From the NCBI GenBank assembly GCA_963817075.1, contig CAWFMT010000005.1, positions 868,001 to 932,000 of the forward strand: DNA of 64,000 nucleotides, read 5' to 3'. The notes below the pieces were generated by a model, which saw only the letters and a program-made list of their open reading frames with translations, made no database searches and was not told the origin of the DNA. Both the position numbers and the translations under genes were made by a program. The DNA is from DASPKM01 sp963817075 (GTDB lineage Bacteria; Bacteroidota; Bacteroidia; Chitinophagales; Chitinophagaceae). This document shows, one piece after another, positions 35,240-43,307 of the stretch. Position 1 is the stretch's first letter. Every line of letters begins with the position of its first letter.

Positions 35240-36714
35240 AATTCTTTTCGCAATCTGGCCACCGGTATATTTAGTTGTTCCCTGTACTTGGCAACCGTTC
35301 GCCTTGCAATATTATAGCCTTTCTCCTGTAGAAGTTCAGTGAGACGTTCATCACTTAGGGGTTTCTTCTTTTGTTCCGCTTCGATCAGATCCTGAAGAAT
35401 TTTCTTGACCTCTCTGGTTGAAACCTCCTCACCGCTATCTGTACTTAAGGATTCACTAAAGAAGAATTTAAGTCGATATGTTCCAAATTCCGTCTGTACA
35501 AATTTGCTATTGGCTACGCGACTAATTGTCGAAATATCAAGTCCTGTCCTCTCCGCAATATCTTTCAAAATCATTGGCCTCAAAGTGGTCTCATCACCCG
35601 TCAGGAAAAATTCCTGCTGATATTCCATGATCGTTTGCATGGTGCTCAGTAAGGTGTGTTGACGTTGTTTGATTGCATCAATGAACCACTTCGCGGCATC
35701 TATCTTTTGTTTTATGAACAATACCGCTTCCTTTTGGCGCTTATCCTTCTTGCTTCCTCTGTCGTAATCCTTGAGCATCTCACGATATCCTTCGCTGATC
35801 CGAAGATCAGGAGCGTTTTTTGAGTTCAAGGTGATCTCTAGCTTTCCCCCGGTATTTGTTATGAAGAAGTCTGGAACAATATAATTCTCGGCCCTATTCA
35901 ACCCACCAACATGACCCCCAGGTTTAGGATTAAGTTTAATGATCTGGTTGATCACTTGTTTCAATTGATCATCGGTGAGATCAAGTCCTCGTTGGATTTT
36001 TTCGTAATGCTTCTTTGTGAATTCATCGAAATAATCGCGAATTACTGCAATTGCCTTCTCAACATTCTGACCTTCCTTCTTTTTTCTTTCAAGTTGAAGA
36101 AGTAAAGACTCTTGCAGATTGCGGGCGGCAACACCAGGAGGATCAAATTGCTGAATAGCCTTAATAAGAGCTTCGATTTCTTCTTCGGTAGAATCTACGT
36201 TTTGACGGAAAGCAAGATCATCTACTATAGCGGCAGTATCCCGCCTCAGGTATCCATCATCATCGATGCTTCCTACAATCTGTTCAGCGATCTTGCTTGT
36301 GCGCTCATCGAGCTTTAACATCCCAAGCTGGTCGGCCAGCATCTCATGAAATGAAGTTTCTATCCTTACCGGAACCACCTTGTTCTCATCTGCCTCGGGA
36401 TAATTATCGTCACGAAGCTTATAATCTGCTATTTCATCGTCTCCTTCATGAACATAATCGCTGATATCTATATTGTCATAATCGTCGGCGGTTGATTCCT
36501 CAAACTCCTCTCCCGTTTCAAACTCTTCAGCATTTTCCTCAAAATTATCTTCATGATCCTCTTCTCCCTGCTCAAGTGCCGGATTCTCTTCTAATTCTTC
36601 TTTTATCCTCTCCTCTAGGTTGGCAGTAGGTACCTGCAGCAGCTTCATTAACTGAATTTGCTGGGGTGATAGCTTCTGTAATAGCTTTTGTTGTAAGCTT
36701 TGTCCTAATGCCAT
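35236..36714 (-). CDS. rpoN: RNA polymerase sigma-54 factor
   Basis: A 492-residue sigma-54. Region I is the Gln/Leu-rich start (LQQKLLQKLSPQQIQLMKLL); a very acidic region II covers about residues 40-100; the core-binding and DNA-binding parts follow (FDPPGVAARNLQESLLLQLE, LNPKPGG, DISTISRVANSKFVQTEFGT). The C-terminal RpoN box region is ARRTVAKYREQLNIPVARLR, with the usual RRTVAKYRE core. No sigma-54 activator gene lies in the window, but a good sigma-54 promoter match is found upstream of the FtsX-type permease gene. Confidence 0.97.
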   Translation of the reverse strand: MALGQSLQQKLLQKLSPQQIQLMKLLQVPTANLEERIKEELEENPALEQGEEDHEDNFEENAEEFETGEEFEESTADDYDNIDISDYVHEGDDEIADYKLRDDNYPEADENKVVPVRIETSFHEMLADQLGMLKLDERTSKIAEQIVGSIDDDGYLRRDTAAIVDDLAFRQNVDSTEEEIEALIKAIQQFDPPGVAARNLQESLLLQLERKKKEGQNVEKAIAVIRDYFDEFTKKHYEKIQRGLDLTDDQLKQVINQIIKLNPKPGGHVGGLNRAENYIVPDFFITNTGGKLEITLNSKNAPDLRISEGYREMLKDYDRGSKKDKRQKEAVLFIKQKIDAAKWFIDAIKQRQHTLLSTMQTIMEYQQEFFLTGDETTLRPMILKDIAERTGLDISTISRVANSKFVQTEFGTYRLKFFFSESLSTDSGEEVSTREVKKILQDLIEAEQKKKPLSDERLTELLQEKGYNIARRTVAKYREQLNIPVARLRKEL

Positions 36715-36780
36715 GTATATTCATTTAACGCCTTTCTTTTGAAAAAATTCAAAAAAGGGGTGCGTTCCTCAAAAATCAGG

Positions 36781-36794
36781 CCGTAAATTTACGG
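36781..36794. promoter_or_regulatory. Perfect 14-bp palindrome between rpoN and the divergent gene
   Basis: CCGTAAATTTACGG is self-complementary and contains TAAATTTA on both strands, one base from the TAnnTTTG consensus. It lies 67 nt from the rpoN ATG and 16 nt from the GTG of the divergent gene, so it could be an operator or a two-way promoter element. Confidence 0.4.
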
Positions 36795-36809
36795 ACAAAA
36801 GTTGTTTAG

Positions 36810-37130
36810 GTGGCGCAACGAATTTTTAAAATATTTCTTGCCTTAAGTGTCCTATTTATAACGAAGGGTTCTTTGGGGCAATTGAAAAGGGTAATAAGTC
36901 TGGATGCGCAGCGGGTACCGTCAGCAACCTTTTACGTTTCTGATAGCCTAAAAAAAATTATGCCTCCCCCAACTCTGCCGTATAGACGAAGTTTAGAGCC
37001 TTCCTTCTATACGCAACAGTTCGGTTTTTTTTGTAAAAAGGAGTTGCAACTGGAGAAGTTTACCAGGATACCAATGAGGTTTCGGCTTGGTTCATTGGAG
37101 TATGTGAACAGGATGGAAGGTAAGCGTTGA
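36810..37130 (+). CDS. Secreted conserved hypothetical protein (106 aa)
   Basis: A small exported protein: the signal peptide ends near KGSLGQ (about residue 24). The mature part contains RRSLEPSFYTQQFGFFCKKE and a C-terminal FRLGSLEYVNRMEGK, a pattern (FGFFCKKE ... FRLG ... LEGK) that I recall from many short Chitinophagaceae proteins, though this was not checked by search. The only start that gives the full signal peptide is GTG at 36810; there is no ATG upstream of the signal region. The function is unknown. Confidence 0.75.
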   Translation: MAQRIFKIFLALSVLFITKGSLGQLKRVISLDAQRVPSATFYVSDSLKKIMPPPTLPYRRSLEPSFYTQQFGFFCKKELQLEKFTRIPMRFRLGSLEYVNRMEGKR

Positions 37131-37209
37131 TCAGAAATTCTATTGTTTATCGTTTATTCTTTTGAATACAGTTCCTCGATAGAGGAAAGTTTCAGCCAAA
37201 CCAGTCCAT

Positions 37210-38946
37210 ATGAGAAAATTTTTTCTGTGCTTGCTCAGTTTAGCATTGCATATTCCTGCTTTTTCACAATCACCAAAGCAATCAATTGAGAAGGCAATTC
37301 GGCAGATAGAAGAATTTACCAATCGCGAGTTTCCGCCAGATTCAGTTTTTTCTAATAAACCATTGGGATCATTTAAGGAGGCTGACCTGCTCAGGCGACT
37401 GAAATTTTTTCAGGACCAGGATCAAAAGCTTGGTCGAATTGATACTGCGAAATTGCAATTGCCCGACCTAATCAATCTTGAGCTCCTCAAATATTCTGTA
37501 AGGGAACAACTGAATTTTTATCAATTCAAGGAATACCTTAACCCGATACTTTCAGATGAAGGCTTTCATACAGGTCTAACCTATAGGGCGGGAAGGTCGT
37601 TTAGCTCTTCAAAAGAATTCAAGAATTACCTTGAGTTCCTCCGTGCAATTCCTTCATATGTCAATGAACAGATAGCACTGATCAGGACTGGACTTAAGAT
37701 GGGAATTTCTCAACCCGTTATTGCACTTCAGGGATACGCGAATACTTATGAAGGACAACTTGTTGATTCAATAGAGAAGTCGAGCTTCTTTGAACCGTTC
37801 AACACCAAACCAGTTTCCGTTAGTGAAAATGAATGGAAGTCGTTAGTCTTAGAGGGAAAAAATCTGATCGCTGAAAAAGTAATTCCAAGCTTTAGATTAA
37901 TTAAGAAATTTTTTGAAGAAGAATATTTTCCCGGGGCAAGAAAATCGCTCGGCGTTTCAAATTATCCAAACGGAAAGGCTTATTACGAGGCCCTCGTTCG
38001 ACATCACACTACAACAGGATTATCTCCAGACCAGGTTTATGAAATTGGAATGAGTGAAGTAAGCAGGATCAGGAAGGAAATGGAAGATATTTTGAAGGAA
38101 GTTGGGTTCAAAGGTAGCTTCAAAGAGTTTTTTGATTTTTTGCGAACTGATTCAAAGTTTTACGCTACATCGCCCGAGCAATTATTAAAAGAAGCTTCTT
38201 TTATTGCAAAGAAAATTGACGGGAAGCTGCCATTGCTTTTCGGGAAACTCCCTCGTGAACCTTATGGCGTAGAACCGGTTCCAGATTATCTGGCGCCTTC
38301 TTATACCTCAGGCAGATATGCGGGTACAGGAGTGGGAAGCAAGAACGCCGGAATGTATTGGGTGAATACTTACAATCTAAAAAGCAGGACTCTCTATACC
38401 CTGGAAGCACTCACTCTTCACGAGGCTGTACCAGGACATCATTTGCAAATGGCCTTATCAAAAGAATTAACTCACCTCCCACCGTTTCGAAGGTCATTTT
38501 ATGTAAATGCCTTTGGTGAAGGCTGGGGATTATACAGTGAATATTTAGGAACTGAACTCGGACTTTACAAAGATCCCTATAGTAGGTTTGGGCGATTCAC
38601 TTATGAAATGTGGCGTGCTTGCCGACTTGTAATTGATGTTGGCATTCATTGGAAAAATTGGACAAAAGAAGAAGCCGTAAATTTTCTGGGCAGTAACTCT
38701 GCTCTTTCATTACACGAGGTGAATACAGAGGTGAACCGATATATTTCCTGGCCTGGGCAAGCACTCTCCTATAAAATTGGGGAGATCAAAATCCGTGAGC
38801 TCCGCAAAAAAGCTGAAGCCGAGTTGAAGGATAAATTTGATATACGTTCATTTCACGATCTTATATTGTCGGAAGGAAGTGTCACACTATCCATCCTTGA
38901 AAAAATGGTAAATGAGTATATCAGGAAGGAAAAATTAAAAATGTAA
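37210..38946 (+). CDS. DUF885 family metallopeptidase-like protein (exported)
   Basis: A 578-residue protein with a signal peptide (to about residue 20, HIPAFSQ). The DUF885 signature TLHEAVPGHHLQMAL has an HExxxGHH-type zinc motif (first His at residue 404), and GEGWGLYSEYLGTELGLY is the following conserved block. DUF885 proteins look like gluzincin-type peptidases, and all expected residues seem present. It probably works on peptides in the periplasm. The stop is followed by family-A repeats. Confidence 0.9.
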   Translation: MRKFFLCLLSLALHIPAFSQSPKQSIEKAIRQIEEFTNREFPPDSVFSNKPLGSFKEADLLRRLKFFQDQDQKLGRIDTAKLQLPDLINLELLKYSVREQLNFYQFKEYLNPILSDEGFHTGLTYRAGRSFSSSKEFKNYLEFLRAIPSYVNEQIALIRTGLKMGISQPVIALQGYANTYEGQLVDSIEKSSFFEPFNTKPVSVSENEWKSLVLEGKNLIAEKVIPSFRLIKKFFEEEYFPGARKSLGVSNYPNGKAYYEALVRHHTTTGLSPDQVYEIGMSEVSRIRKEMEDILKEVGFKGSFKEFFDFLRTDSKFYATSPEQLLKEASFIAKKIDGKLPLLFGKLPREPYGVEPVPDYLAPSYTSGRYAGTGVGSKNAGMYWVNTYNLKSRTLYTLEALTLHEAVPGHHLQMALSKELTHLPPFRRSFYVNAFGEGWGLYSEYLGTELGLYKDPYSRFGRFTYEMWRACRLVIDVGIHWKNWTKEEAVNFLGSNSALSLHEVNTEVNRYISWPGQALSYKIGEIKIRELRKKAEAELKDKFDIRSFHDLILSEGSVTLSILEKMVNEYIRKEKLKM

Positions 38947-38956
38947 AATGAAGAAT

Positions 38957-39093
38957 TTCACGCAAAGCTGCAAAGTAGGCAAAGACGCAAAAAAGTTTCT
39001 CTGAGAATGCTCTGCGTTCTCTTATTCTCTGCGGTTAAAATATTTCACGCCAGGCTTCGCGAACCCTTGCGCCCTCGCGTCCTTGCGGTTAAA
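38957..39093. repeat. Family A repeat cluster between convergent genes
   Basis: TTTCACGCAAAGCTGCAAAG and GGCAAAGACGCAAAAAAG, then CTCTGCGGTTAAAATATTTC, then GCGCCCTCGCGTCCTTGCGG followed by TTAAAC. The right end (GCGGTTAA) points at the aldo/keto reductase stop 9 nt away. Confidence 0.85.
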
Positions 39094-39101
39094 CTCTTAT
39101 A

Positions 39102-40031
39102 TCACAACTTCGAAATAAACTCCACCATTCTTTTCCTCCCGTTTTCATCAGGCAACAACCCATAACCAGCCTTGATATTTTCAACCACATGAGCCGGATC
39201 AGATGTGCCGGGTATGACACAGGTGACGGCTGGATTGGAAAGAATATATTTTAGAAAAAATTCCGGCCAATTTTGAATGCCATATTCTGCGGCCCAATCA
39301 GGAAGTGATTTTCCTCTAACAAGACTGAAAACATTCCCCGTTTCAAAAGGTTGGTTTATGATTACAGCAACTCCATTGTCTTGCGCAGCTTTGAGAAGAC
39401 TCTTCTCTGCATTTCTCACTCGAATTGAATAATTGAATTGGACAAAATCAACTTCCTTGTTTTTCACAAATCTCTCCAACTCAAAATGCATCGGGATTGT
39501 ATAATGAGTAAGTCCAATATATCGAATCTTGCCTTCAGCCTTCAAACGTTTGAGGGTTTTAAGGTGGGTATGCACATCTACCAGATTGTGTACCTGCATC
39601 AGGTCAATGGTTTCACGCTTCATTCTCCGCATGGATTCTTCAATCTGCCGAATTCCCCTCTCTTCACCGCTGGTCCATACCTTGGTAGCATAGAAGTATT
39701 TATTTGCGATTCCGGAACTCAGGGTGAGATCTCCTATTACTTCTTCAGCAGCTCCATACATGGGTGATGAATCAATCAACATGCCTCCGTTTCTATTCAT
39801 TTGTTTCAATACATCAACCAGAGGTTTTCGTTCTTCTTCAGAAGACCCCACATCAAATTGGAGCCAGGTCCCTAGTCCCACCCCTGGAAGCTTATCACCA
39901 GTTGAAGGAATGGTCCGCTGAATAATATTATTCATGCTGTCTATTGCGGATATATTGATCATAGGAAAAATGATTTTTCCAAGACTATAGCAGCCAACCA
40001 TTTTGAACAGCTTGCGTCTTGTCAGATCCAT
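39102..40031 (-). CDS. Aldo/keto reductase (Tat-type N-terminus)
   Basis: A 309-residue AKR-fold oxidoreductase. The N-terminus DLTRRKLFKMVGCYSLGKII resembles a Tat signal (RRKLFK), so it may be exported already folded. The catalytic set is visible: Asp and Tyr in LIDSSPMYGAAEE, Lys in YATKVWT, His in DLMQVHNL. The cofactor end is CVIPGTSDPAHVVENI. AKRs use NADPH to reduce carbonyls; the substrate is unknown. A perfect palindrome (TTCTTAATTAAGAA, 40038-40051) lies just upstream of the ATG. Confidence 0.88.
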   Translation of the reverse strand: MDLTRRKLFKMVGCYSLGKIIFPMINISAIDSMNNIIQRTIPSTGDKLPGVGLGTWLQFDVGSSEEERKPLVDVLKQMNRNGGMLIDSSPMYGAAEEVIGDLTLSSGIANKYFYATKVWTSGEERGIRQIEESMRRMKRETIDLMQVHNLVDVHTHLKTLKRLKAEGKIRYIGLTHYTIPMHFELERFVKNKEVDFVQFNYSIRVRNAEKSLLKAAQDNGVAVIINQPFETGNVFSLVRGKSLPDWAAEYGIQNWPEFFLKYILSNPAVTCVIPGTSDPAHVVENIKAGYGLLPDENGRKRMVEFISKL

Positions 40032-40131
40032 ACAAAGTTCTTAATTAAGAATCCATGTAAAGTTCGGATTCATCCCTGACCAGTAATAAAAAAAATGCTG
40101 AAACAGGAATCGTGAACATTAAGCAGGAAAT

Positions 40132-40157
40132 AAAATGCAAGGTCTTTCAACCTTGCA
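40132..40157 (-). terminator. Rho-independent terminator of the DUF6515 gene
   Basis: On the minus strand TGCAAGGT pairs with ACCTTGCA around a 6-nt loop and is followed by TTTTATTT. It lies about 67 nt beyond the stop codon at 40224. Confidence 0.75.
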
Positions 40158-40206
40158 TTCATAGCGTCTCTAGGCGAAACCTCGCGCCTTCGCGCTTTTG
40201 CGGTTA
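40158..40206 (-). repeat. Family A repeat
   Basis: AGGCGAAACCTCGCGCCTTC then GCGCTTTTGCGGTTAATT. The GCGGTTAA end points at the stop of the reverse gene that ends at 40224. Confidence 0.8.
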
Positions 40207-40223
40207 ATTATCTCAAACTACAA

Positions 40224-40829
40224 TCACAATTTCACCACTTCGAATCCTACGCCATCTTCAAAATCTTTTTCATCTACTTCCGCATAGTAAACCCCATCCA
40301 GGTAATAGTATTCAACCCCATTGACTTCCTTCACATCATATCCATCAGGTAGGGCATCTACTACAGCTCCTTCTGGTGCATCCACGACTTCGTATTCTTC
40401 AGATTTTCCAACCTTGCTATAAAAGGTGCCATAGTAATAATAGTAGGGGCGAGTACCAAGCACGATCCTGCGATAACCAACCGGTAGTGTACGAACTCTT
40501 AATCCAGCAACTGGTCGGACTATAATGAAATTATTATTCCGTGGGGTGTACCAAATGCCATTATGAAAATGATATGCATGGTTTGAATGACGATAAAGGA
40601 TGGCGCCTGCAGGCACAATAGCAAAAGTTGCTCCCCACCTTGGCAAAGCCGCATATCTGAAATGCGCCCGCCTTACAACCCGGGGATGATGCACCCTTAC
40701 CACCCGAACATGACGCTTTACCACTCTGCTTTTGCCTCTTCTTCCGGGTTGAGCTTCTGCTGTCTCAGGTATGGAAATAGTAAAAAGAATTGCGAGGAAT
40801 GTAATTACAAGGATAAAATGCTTTTTCAT
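40224..40829 (-). CDS. DUF6515 family exported protein
   Basis: A 201-residue exported protein: the signal peptide ends near AEAQ (about residue 27). It is followed by a very basic His/Arg/Val-rich part (KRHVRVVRVHHPRVVRRAHF) and aromatic repeats GIWYTPRNNNFIIVRP, GTRPYYYYYGTFYSK and GVEYYYLDGVYYAEVD. This layout (RH-rich start, repeated YY-dG-xYY units) is that of DUF6515 proteins. The function is unknown; the repeats suggest a beta-rich envelope-associated protein. Confidence 0.85.
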   Translation of the reverse strand: MKKHFILVITFLAILFTISIPETAEAQPGRRGKSRVVKRHVRVVRVHHPRVVRRAHFRYAALPRWGATFAIVPAGAILYRHSNHAYHFHNGIWYTPRNNNFIIVRPVAGLRVRTLPVGYRRIVLGTRPYYYYYGTFYSKVGKSEEYEVVDAPEGAVVDALPDGYDVKEVNGVEYYYLDGVYYAEVDEKDFEDGVGFEVVKL

Positions 40830-40970
40830 GGTTGATTTTTTATAATTTATAAAGGAACGATGAATTAGGGAAGCTGGGTTGAATCGTTTCAGATAGTGAT
40901 TTCGGGTAAAGGTTTAATTGGCTTGCTATTTTATTCGTGAGCCTTCAATCATAAGTAAGAAAAATTATTA

Positions 40971-41058
40971 CCGCCAGGGCGCAAGGTCCGCAAAGATTTT
41001 GCGTAAATAAGAAGTTCTCTAACTTCTTTACCTTCTGACAACTGACTACTGACTACTT
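40971..41058 (+). repeat. Family A and C repeat pieces
   Basis: TTACCGCCAGGGCGCAAGG and CGCAAAGATTTTGCG are followed by CTCTAACTTCTTTACCTTCT and GACAACTGACTACTGACTAC, the same A then C order as at 3928-4057 but without family B. It lies in a divergent gap, ending about 15 nt before the next ATG. Confidence 0.8.
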
Positions 41059-41073
41059 CCATACATTCGCAAA

Positions 41074-41550
41074 ATGAAAGCTGCTACTGCTGCTGAGATC
41101 AAGCAAACGCTAAAAGAAACCAGCCACGGAAAGCTCGTAGAACTCTGTCTTCGGTTGGCGAGACATAAAAAAGAAAATAAAGAACTACTGACCTATTTGT
41201 TATTTGAACAGGATGATCTTTCTCAATATATCAAGCATGTTAAAGAAGAGATGGATGAACAGATCGCCCAGATCAACACATCTCATCTTTATTTTGCGAA
41301 GAAAACTCTAAGAAAAGTATTGCGGACTGCCAATAAACATATTCGGTACACCGGTATCAAGACTGCCGAAGCTGACATTCTCATTCATTACCTAACAAGT
41401 GTGAAAGGATTGAAACTTCCTCTTCACAAAAGCGCCGCCCTGACAAATATTTATGCTTCTCAATACAAAAAGGCTGCTGCTGCCATAGACTCAATGCATG
41501 AAGACCTGCAGTATGATTACAAGAAAGAGTTGAAGAGACTGGAATTATAA
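41074..41550 (+). CDS. Conserved helical hypothetical protein (158 aa)
   Basis: A soluble, almost all-helical protein: KQTLKETSHGKLVELCLRLA, ENKELLTYLLFEQDDL, KKTLRKVLRTANKHIRYTGI and a C-terminal basic helix (DYKKELKRLEL). There is no signal peptide or membrane segment. I have a faint memory of similar proteins in Bacteroidota but no functional name. It is a single gene with repeats on both sides. Confidence 0.75.
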   Translation: MKAATAAEIKQTLKETSHGKLVELCLRLARHKKENKELLTYLLFEQDDLSQYIKHVKEEMDEQIAQINTSHLYFAKKTLRKVLRTANKHIRYTGIKTAEADILIHYLTSVKGLKLPLHKSAALTNIYASQYKKAAAAIDSMHEDLQYDYKKELKRLEL

Positions 41551-41555
41551 TTATT

Positions 41556-41600
41556 ATTTAACCGTCAGGACGCCATGACGCAAAGGTTCGCGAGGGGCAG
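41556..41600 (+). repeat. Family A repeat
   Basis: ATTTAACCGTCAGGACGCCA then TGACGCAAAGGTTCGCGAGG, starting 6 nt after the preceding stop codon. The remaining gap to 41855 holds a short open stretch without a start codon (about 41610-41736) and AT-rich DNA. Confidence 0.8.
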
Positions 41601-41855
41601 GGGAAGTTTTCAAAGGAAAATATTTGATGTAAAAAAAGTAGACTGGTTGAAAGACCAGGATAGACTAATCAACCTCTTATCAGCAAATCCCACATTCCAT
41701 CCTAAATGGCTGTTCTTATTCCGGGGAAAAAAATAATTTTTAACGAGTAAAGTAAACCTTCACTTGAGAAAATGCTTGTTGAGCTATTAGTGATTTTTAG
41801 GCATGGCTTCCTCTTTTTATAGCATTTTTATTTACCAAGGACTAAATTCAAATCA

Positions 41856-43253
41856 ATGCAAATGAAAAATAAGATTGCTGTCATCTTTTGTGTGGTAGTG
41901 GCCTGTAGTTATTCTTTTTCTCAAAGTACGGGACAGACTTTGGTAATAGAACCATATAGCTATGGTGTTGTACTTGATGATACTCGAATGAAGGCCGTTG
42001 TGGTAAAAAAGGATATTGCCTATCTGGCTGATGAGAAAGGCAAATTGCATATTGACATTTATTCACCTCCCAATCTTAAGGTTACAGAAAAGAAACCGGC
42101 TATTATTTTTCTCAATGCGATGGGGGATGATCCCGGCGGAAGAAAATTAAAAAGCTGGGCTATTTACACAAGCTGGCCAACCTTGATGGCTGCACAAGGA
42201 TACATTGGCATTTCAATGGAATGCGACCGCCAAAGAATAAGGGAATCATTGGAAGCTCTTTTTAGATTTTTGGAAGCTGAAGGAAGTTCGTATGGTATAG
42301 ATACAGACAGGCTGGGTGTGTATGCTGCTTCGGCCAACGTTTCCCGTTCGTCGGATTACCTGATGAGTAGTGGAGTGTCAAAGGGGATCAAAGCTGCAGC
42401 ATTATATTATGGACGTCCTCCTGTTGGCCCTTTCAGAAAAGATTTGCCGGTATTATTCGTGATAGCGGAAGGTGATATGAATCGGGGTTATAACAGCTTA
42501 TGGTCAGAGGTGTTGAAGAATAACGCGCCATGGACCATAAAAATGGGAACAGGAATGCCGCATGCCTTTGACGCGAATACCGATAATGATGAAGCAAGGA
42601 TTTTGATAAAAGAAACTATTTCATTCTGGAAAAATCATTTAGACCCTATTGCTGCACCATCATGGAAATACTCAATAGGGAGGGATATCATGGGTTCCTT
42701 ACAAATGAACCGTCCTAAAGCGCTTAGCTTATTAAAGGCAGCTACTGAAGAAAACCCAGATGATATTGCAGCTCTTGTGTTTTATGCAAACCAATTAAAG
42801 GATGAAAAGCGGCTCGATGAGGCCACGGTTATCTATAATAAAGTTTTGGAAAAAGAACCAAACAATGTACCTGTACTAACATCATTGGCTGTTTTATCTT
42901 ATTCGCAAAACAAAGACAAAGAAGGGGAGATTTATATTGCCAGGGCAATGAAGACCGGTGCTATGAAACGGAATGATTATGCAAACCTGGGATTTTACCT
43001 GCTTGCAGCGAATAAAAACAAGGAAGCCGTTTATTATTACGAAAAGGCAATAGCGATAAGCCCCGATAGTTTTGATTCTTATTATCTTGCTAAAGCGTAT
43101 GCAAAATTGAATGATACAGAAAATGCAATAAGGGCTTTAGGCTATGCTGTTAAGAACGGCTATGGTTCTAAACAACAGATTGAAAATGATTCTTCGTTTG
43201 ACCTGATACGTTCGGATGAAAAATTCAAAGAATTATTAAGCACTGTAAAATGA
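41856..43253 (+). CDS. Exported alpha/beta hydrolase-like protein with C-terminal TPR repeats
   Basis: A 465-residue protein with a signal peptide (ends near SYSFSQ, residue 22). Residues about 40-265 look like a dienelactone-hydrolase-type alpha/beta fold: LHIDIYSPPNLK, KPAIIFLNAMG, DRLGVYAASANVSR at the nucleophile elbow, VLFVIAEGD and the His in GTGMPHAFDANTD. The elbow reads AASAN instead of the usual GxSxG. Residues about 285-460 are TPR-like repeats (ALLKAATEENPDDIAALVFY, EATVIYNKVLEKEPNNV, EAVYYYEKAIAISPDSF). The function is unknown. A second ATG is at 41862. Confidence 0.8.
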   Translation: MQMKNKIAVIFCVVVACSYSFSQSTGQTLVIEPYSYGVVLDDTRMKAVVVKKDIAYLADEKGKLHIDIYSPPNLKVTEKKPAIIFLNAMGDDPGGRKLKSWAIYTSWPTLMAAQGYIGISMECDRQRIRESLEALFRFLEAEGSSYGIDTDRLGVYAASANVSRSSDYLMSSGVSKGIKAAALYYGRPPVGPFRKDLPVLFVIAEGDMNRGYNSLWSEVLKNNAPWTIKMGTGMPHAFDANTDNDEARILIKETISFWKNHLDPIAAPSWKYSIGRDIMGSLQMNRPKALSLLKAATEENPDDIAALVFYANQLKDEKRLDEATVIYNKVLEKEPNNVPVLTSLAVLSYSQNKDKEGEIYIARAMKTGAMKRNDYANLGFYLLAANKNKEAVYYYEKAIAISPDSFDSYYLAKAYAKLNDTENAIRALGYAVKNGYGSKQQIENDSSFDLIRSDEKFKELLSTVK

Positions 43254-43264
43254 CCTAACATATT

Positions 43265-43303
43265 ATTGCGTTCCCTTGTCCCTTCGCGCCTTGGCGGTTA
43301 AAC
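43265..43303 (-). repeat. Family A repeat
   Basis: TTGCGTTCCCTTGTCCCTTC then GCGCCTTGGCGGTTAAAC, between convergent genes; the GGCGGTTAA end lies within 5 nt of the stop of the permease gene. Confidence 0.8.
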
Positions 43304-43307
43304 TTAC

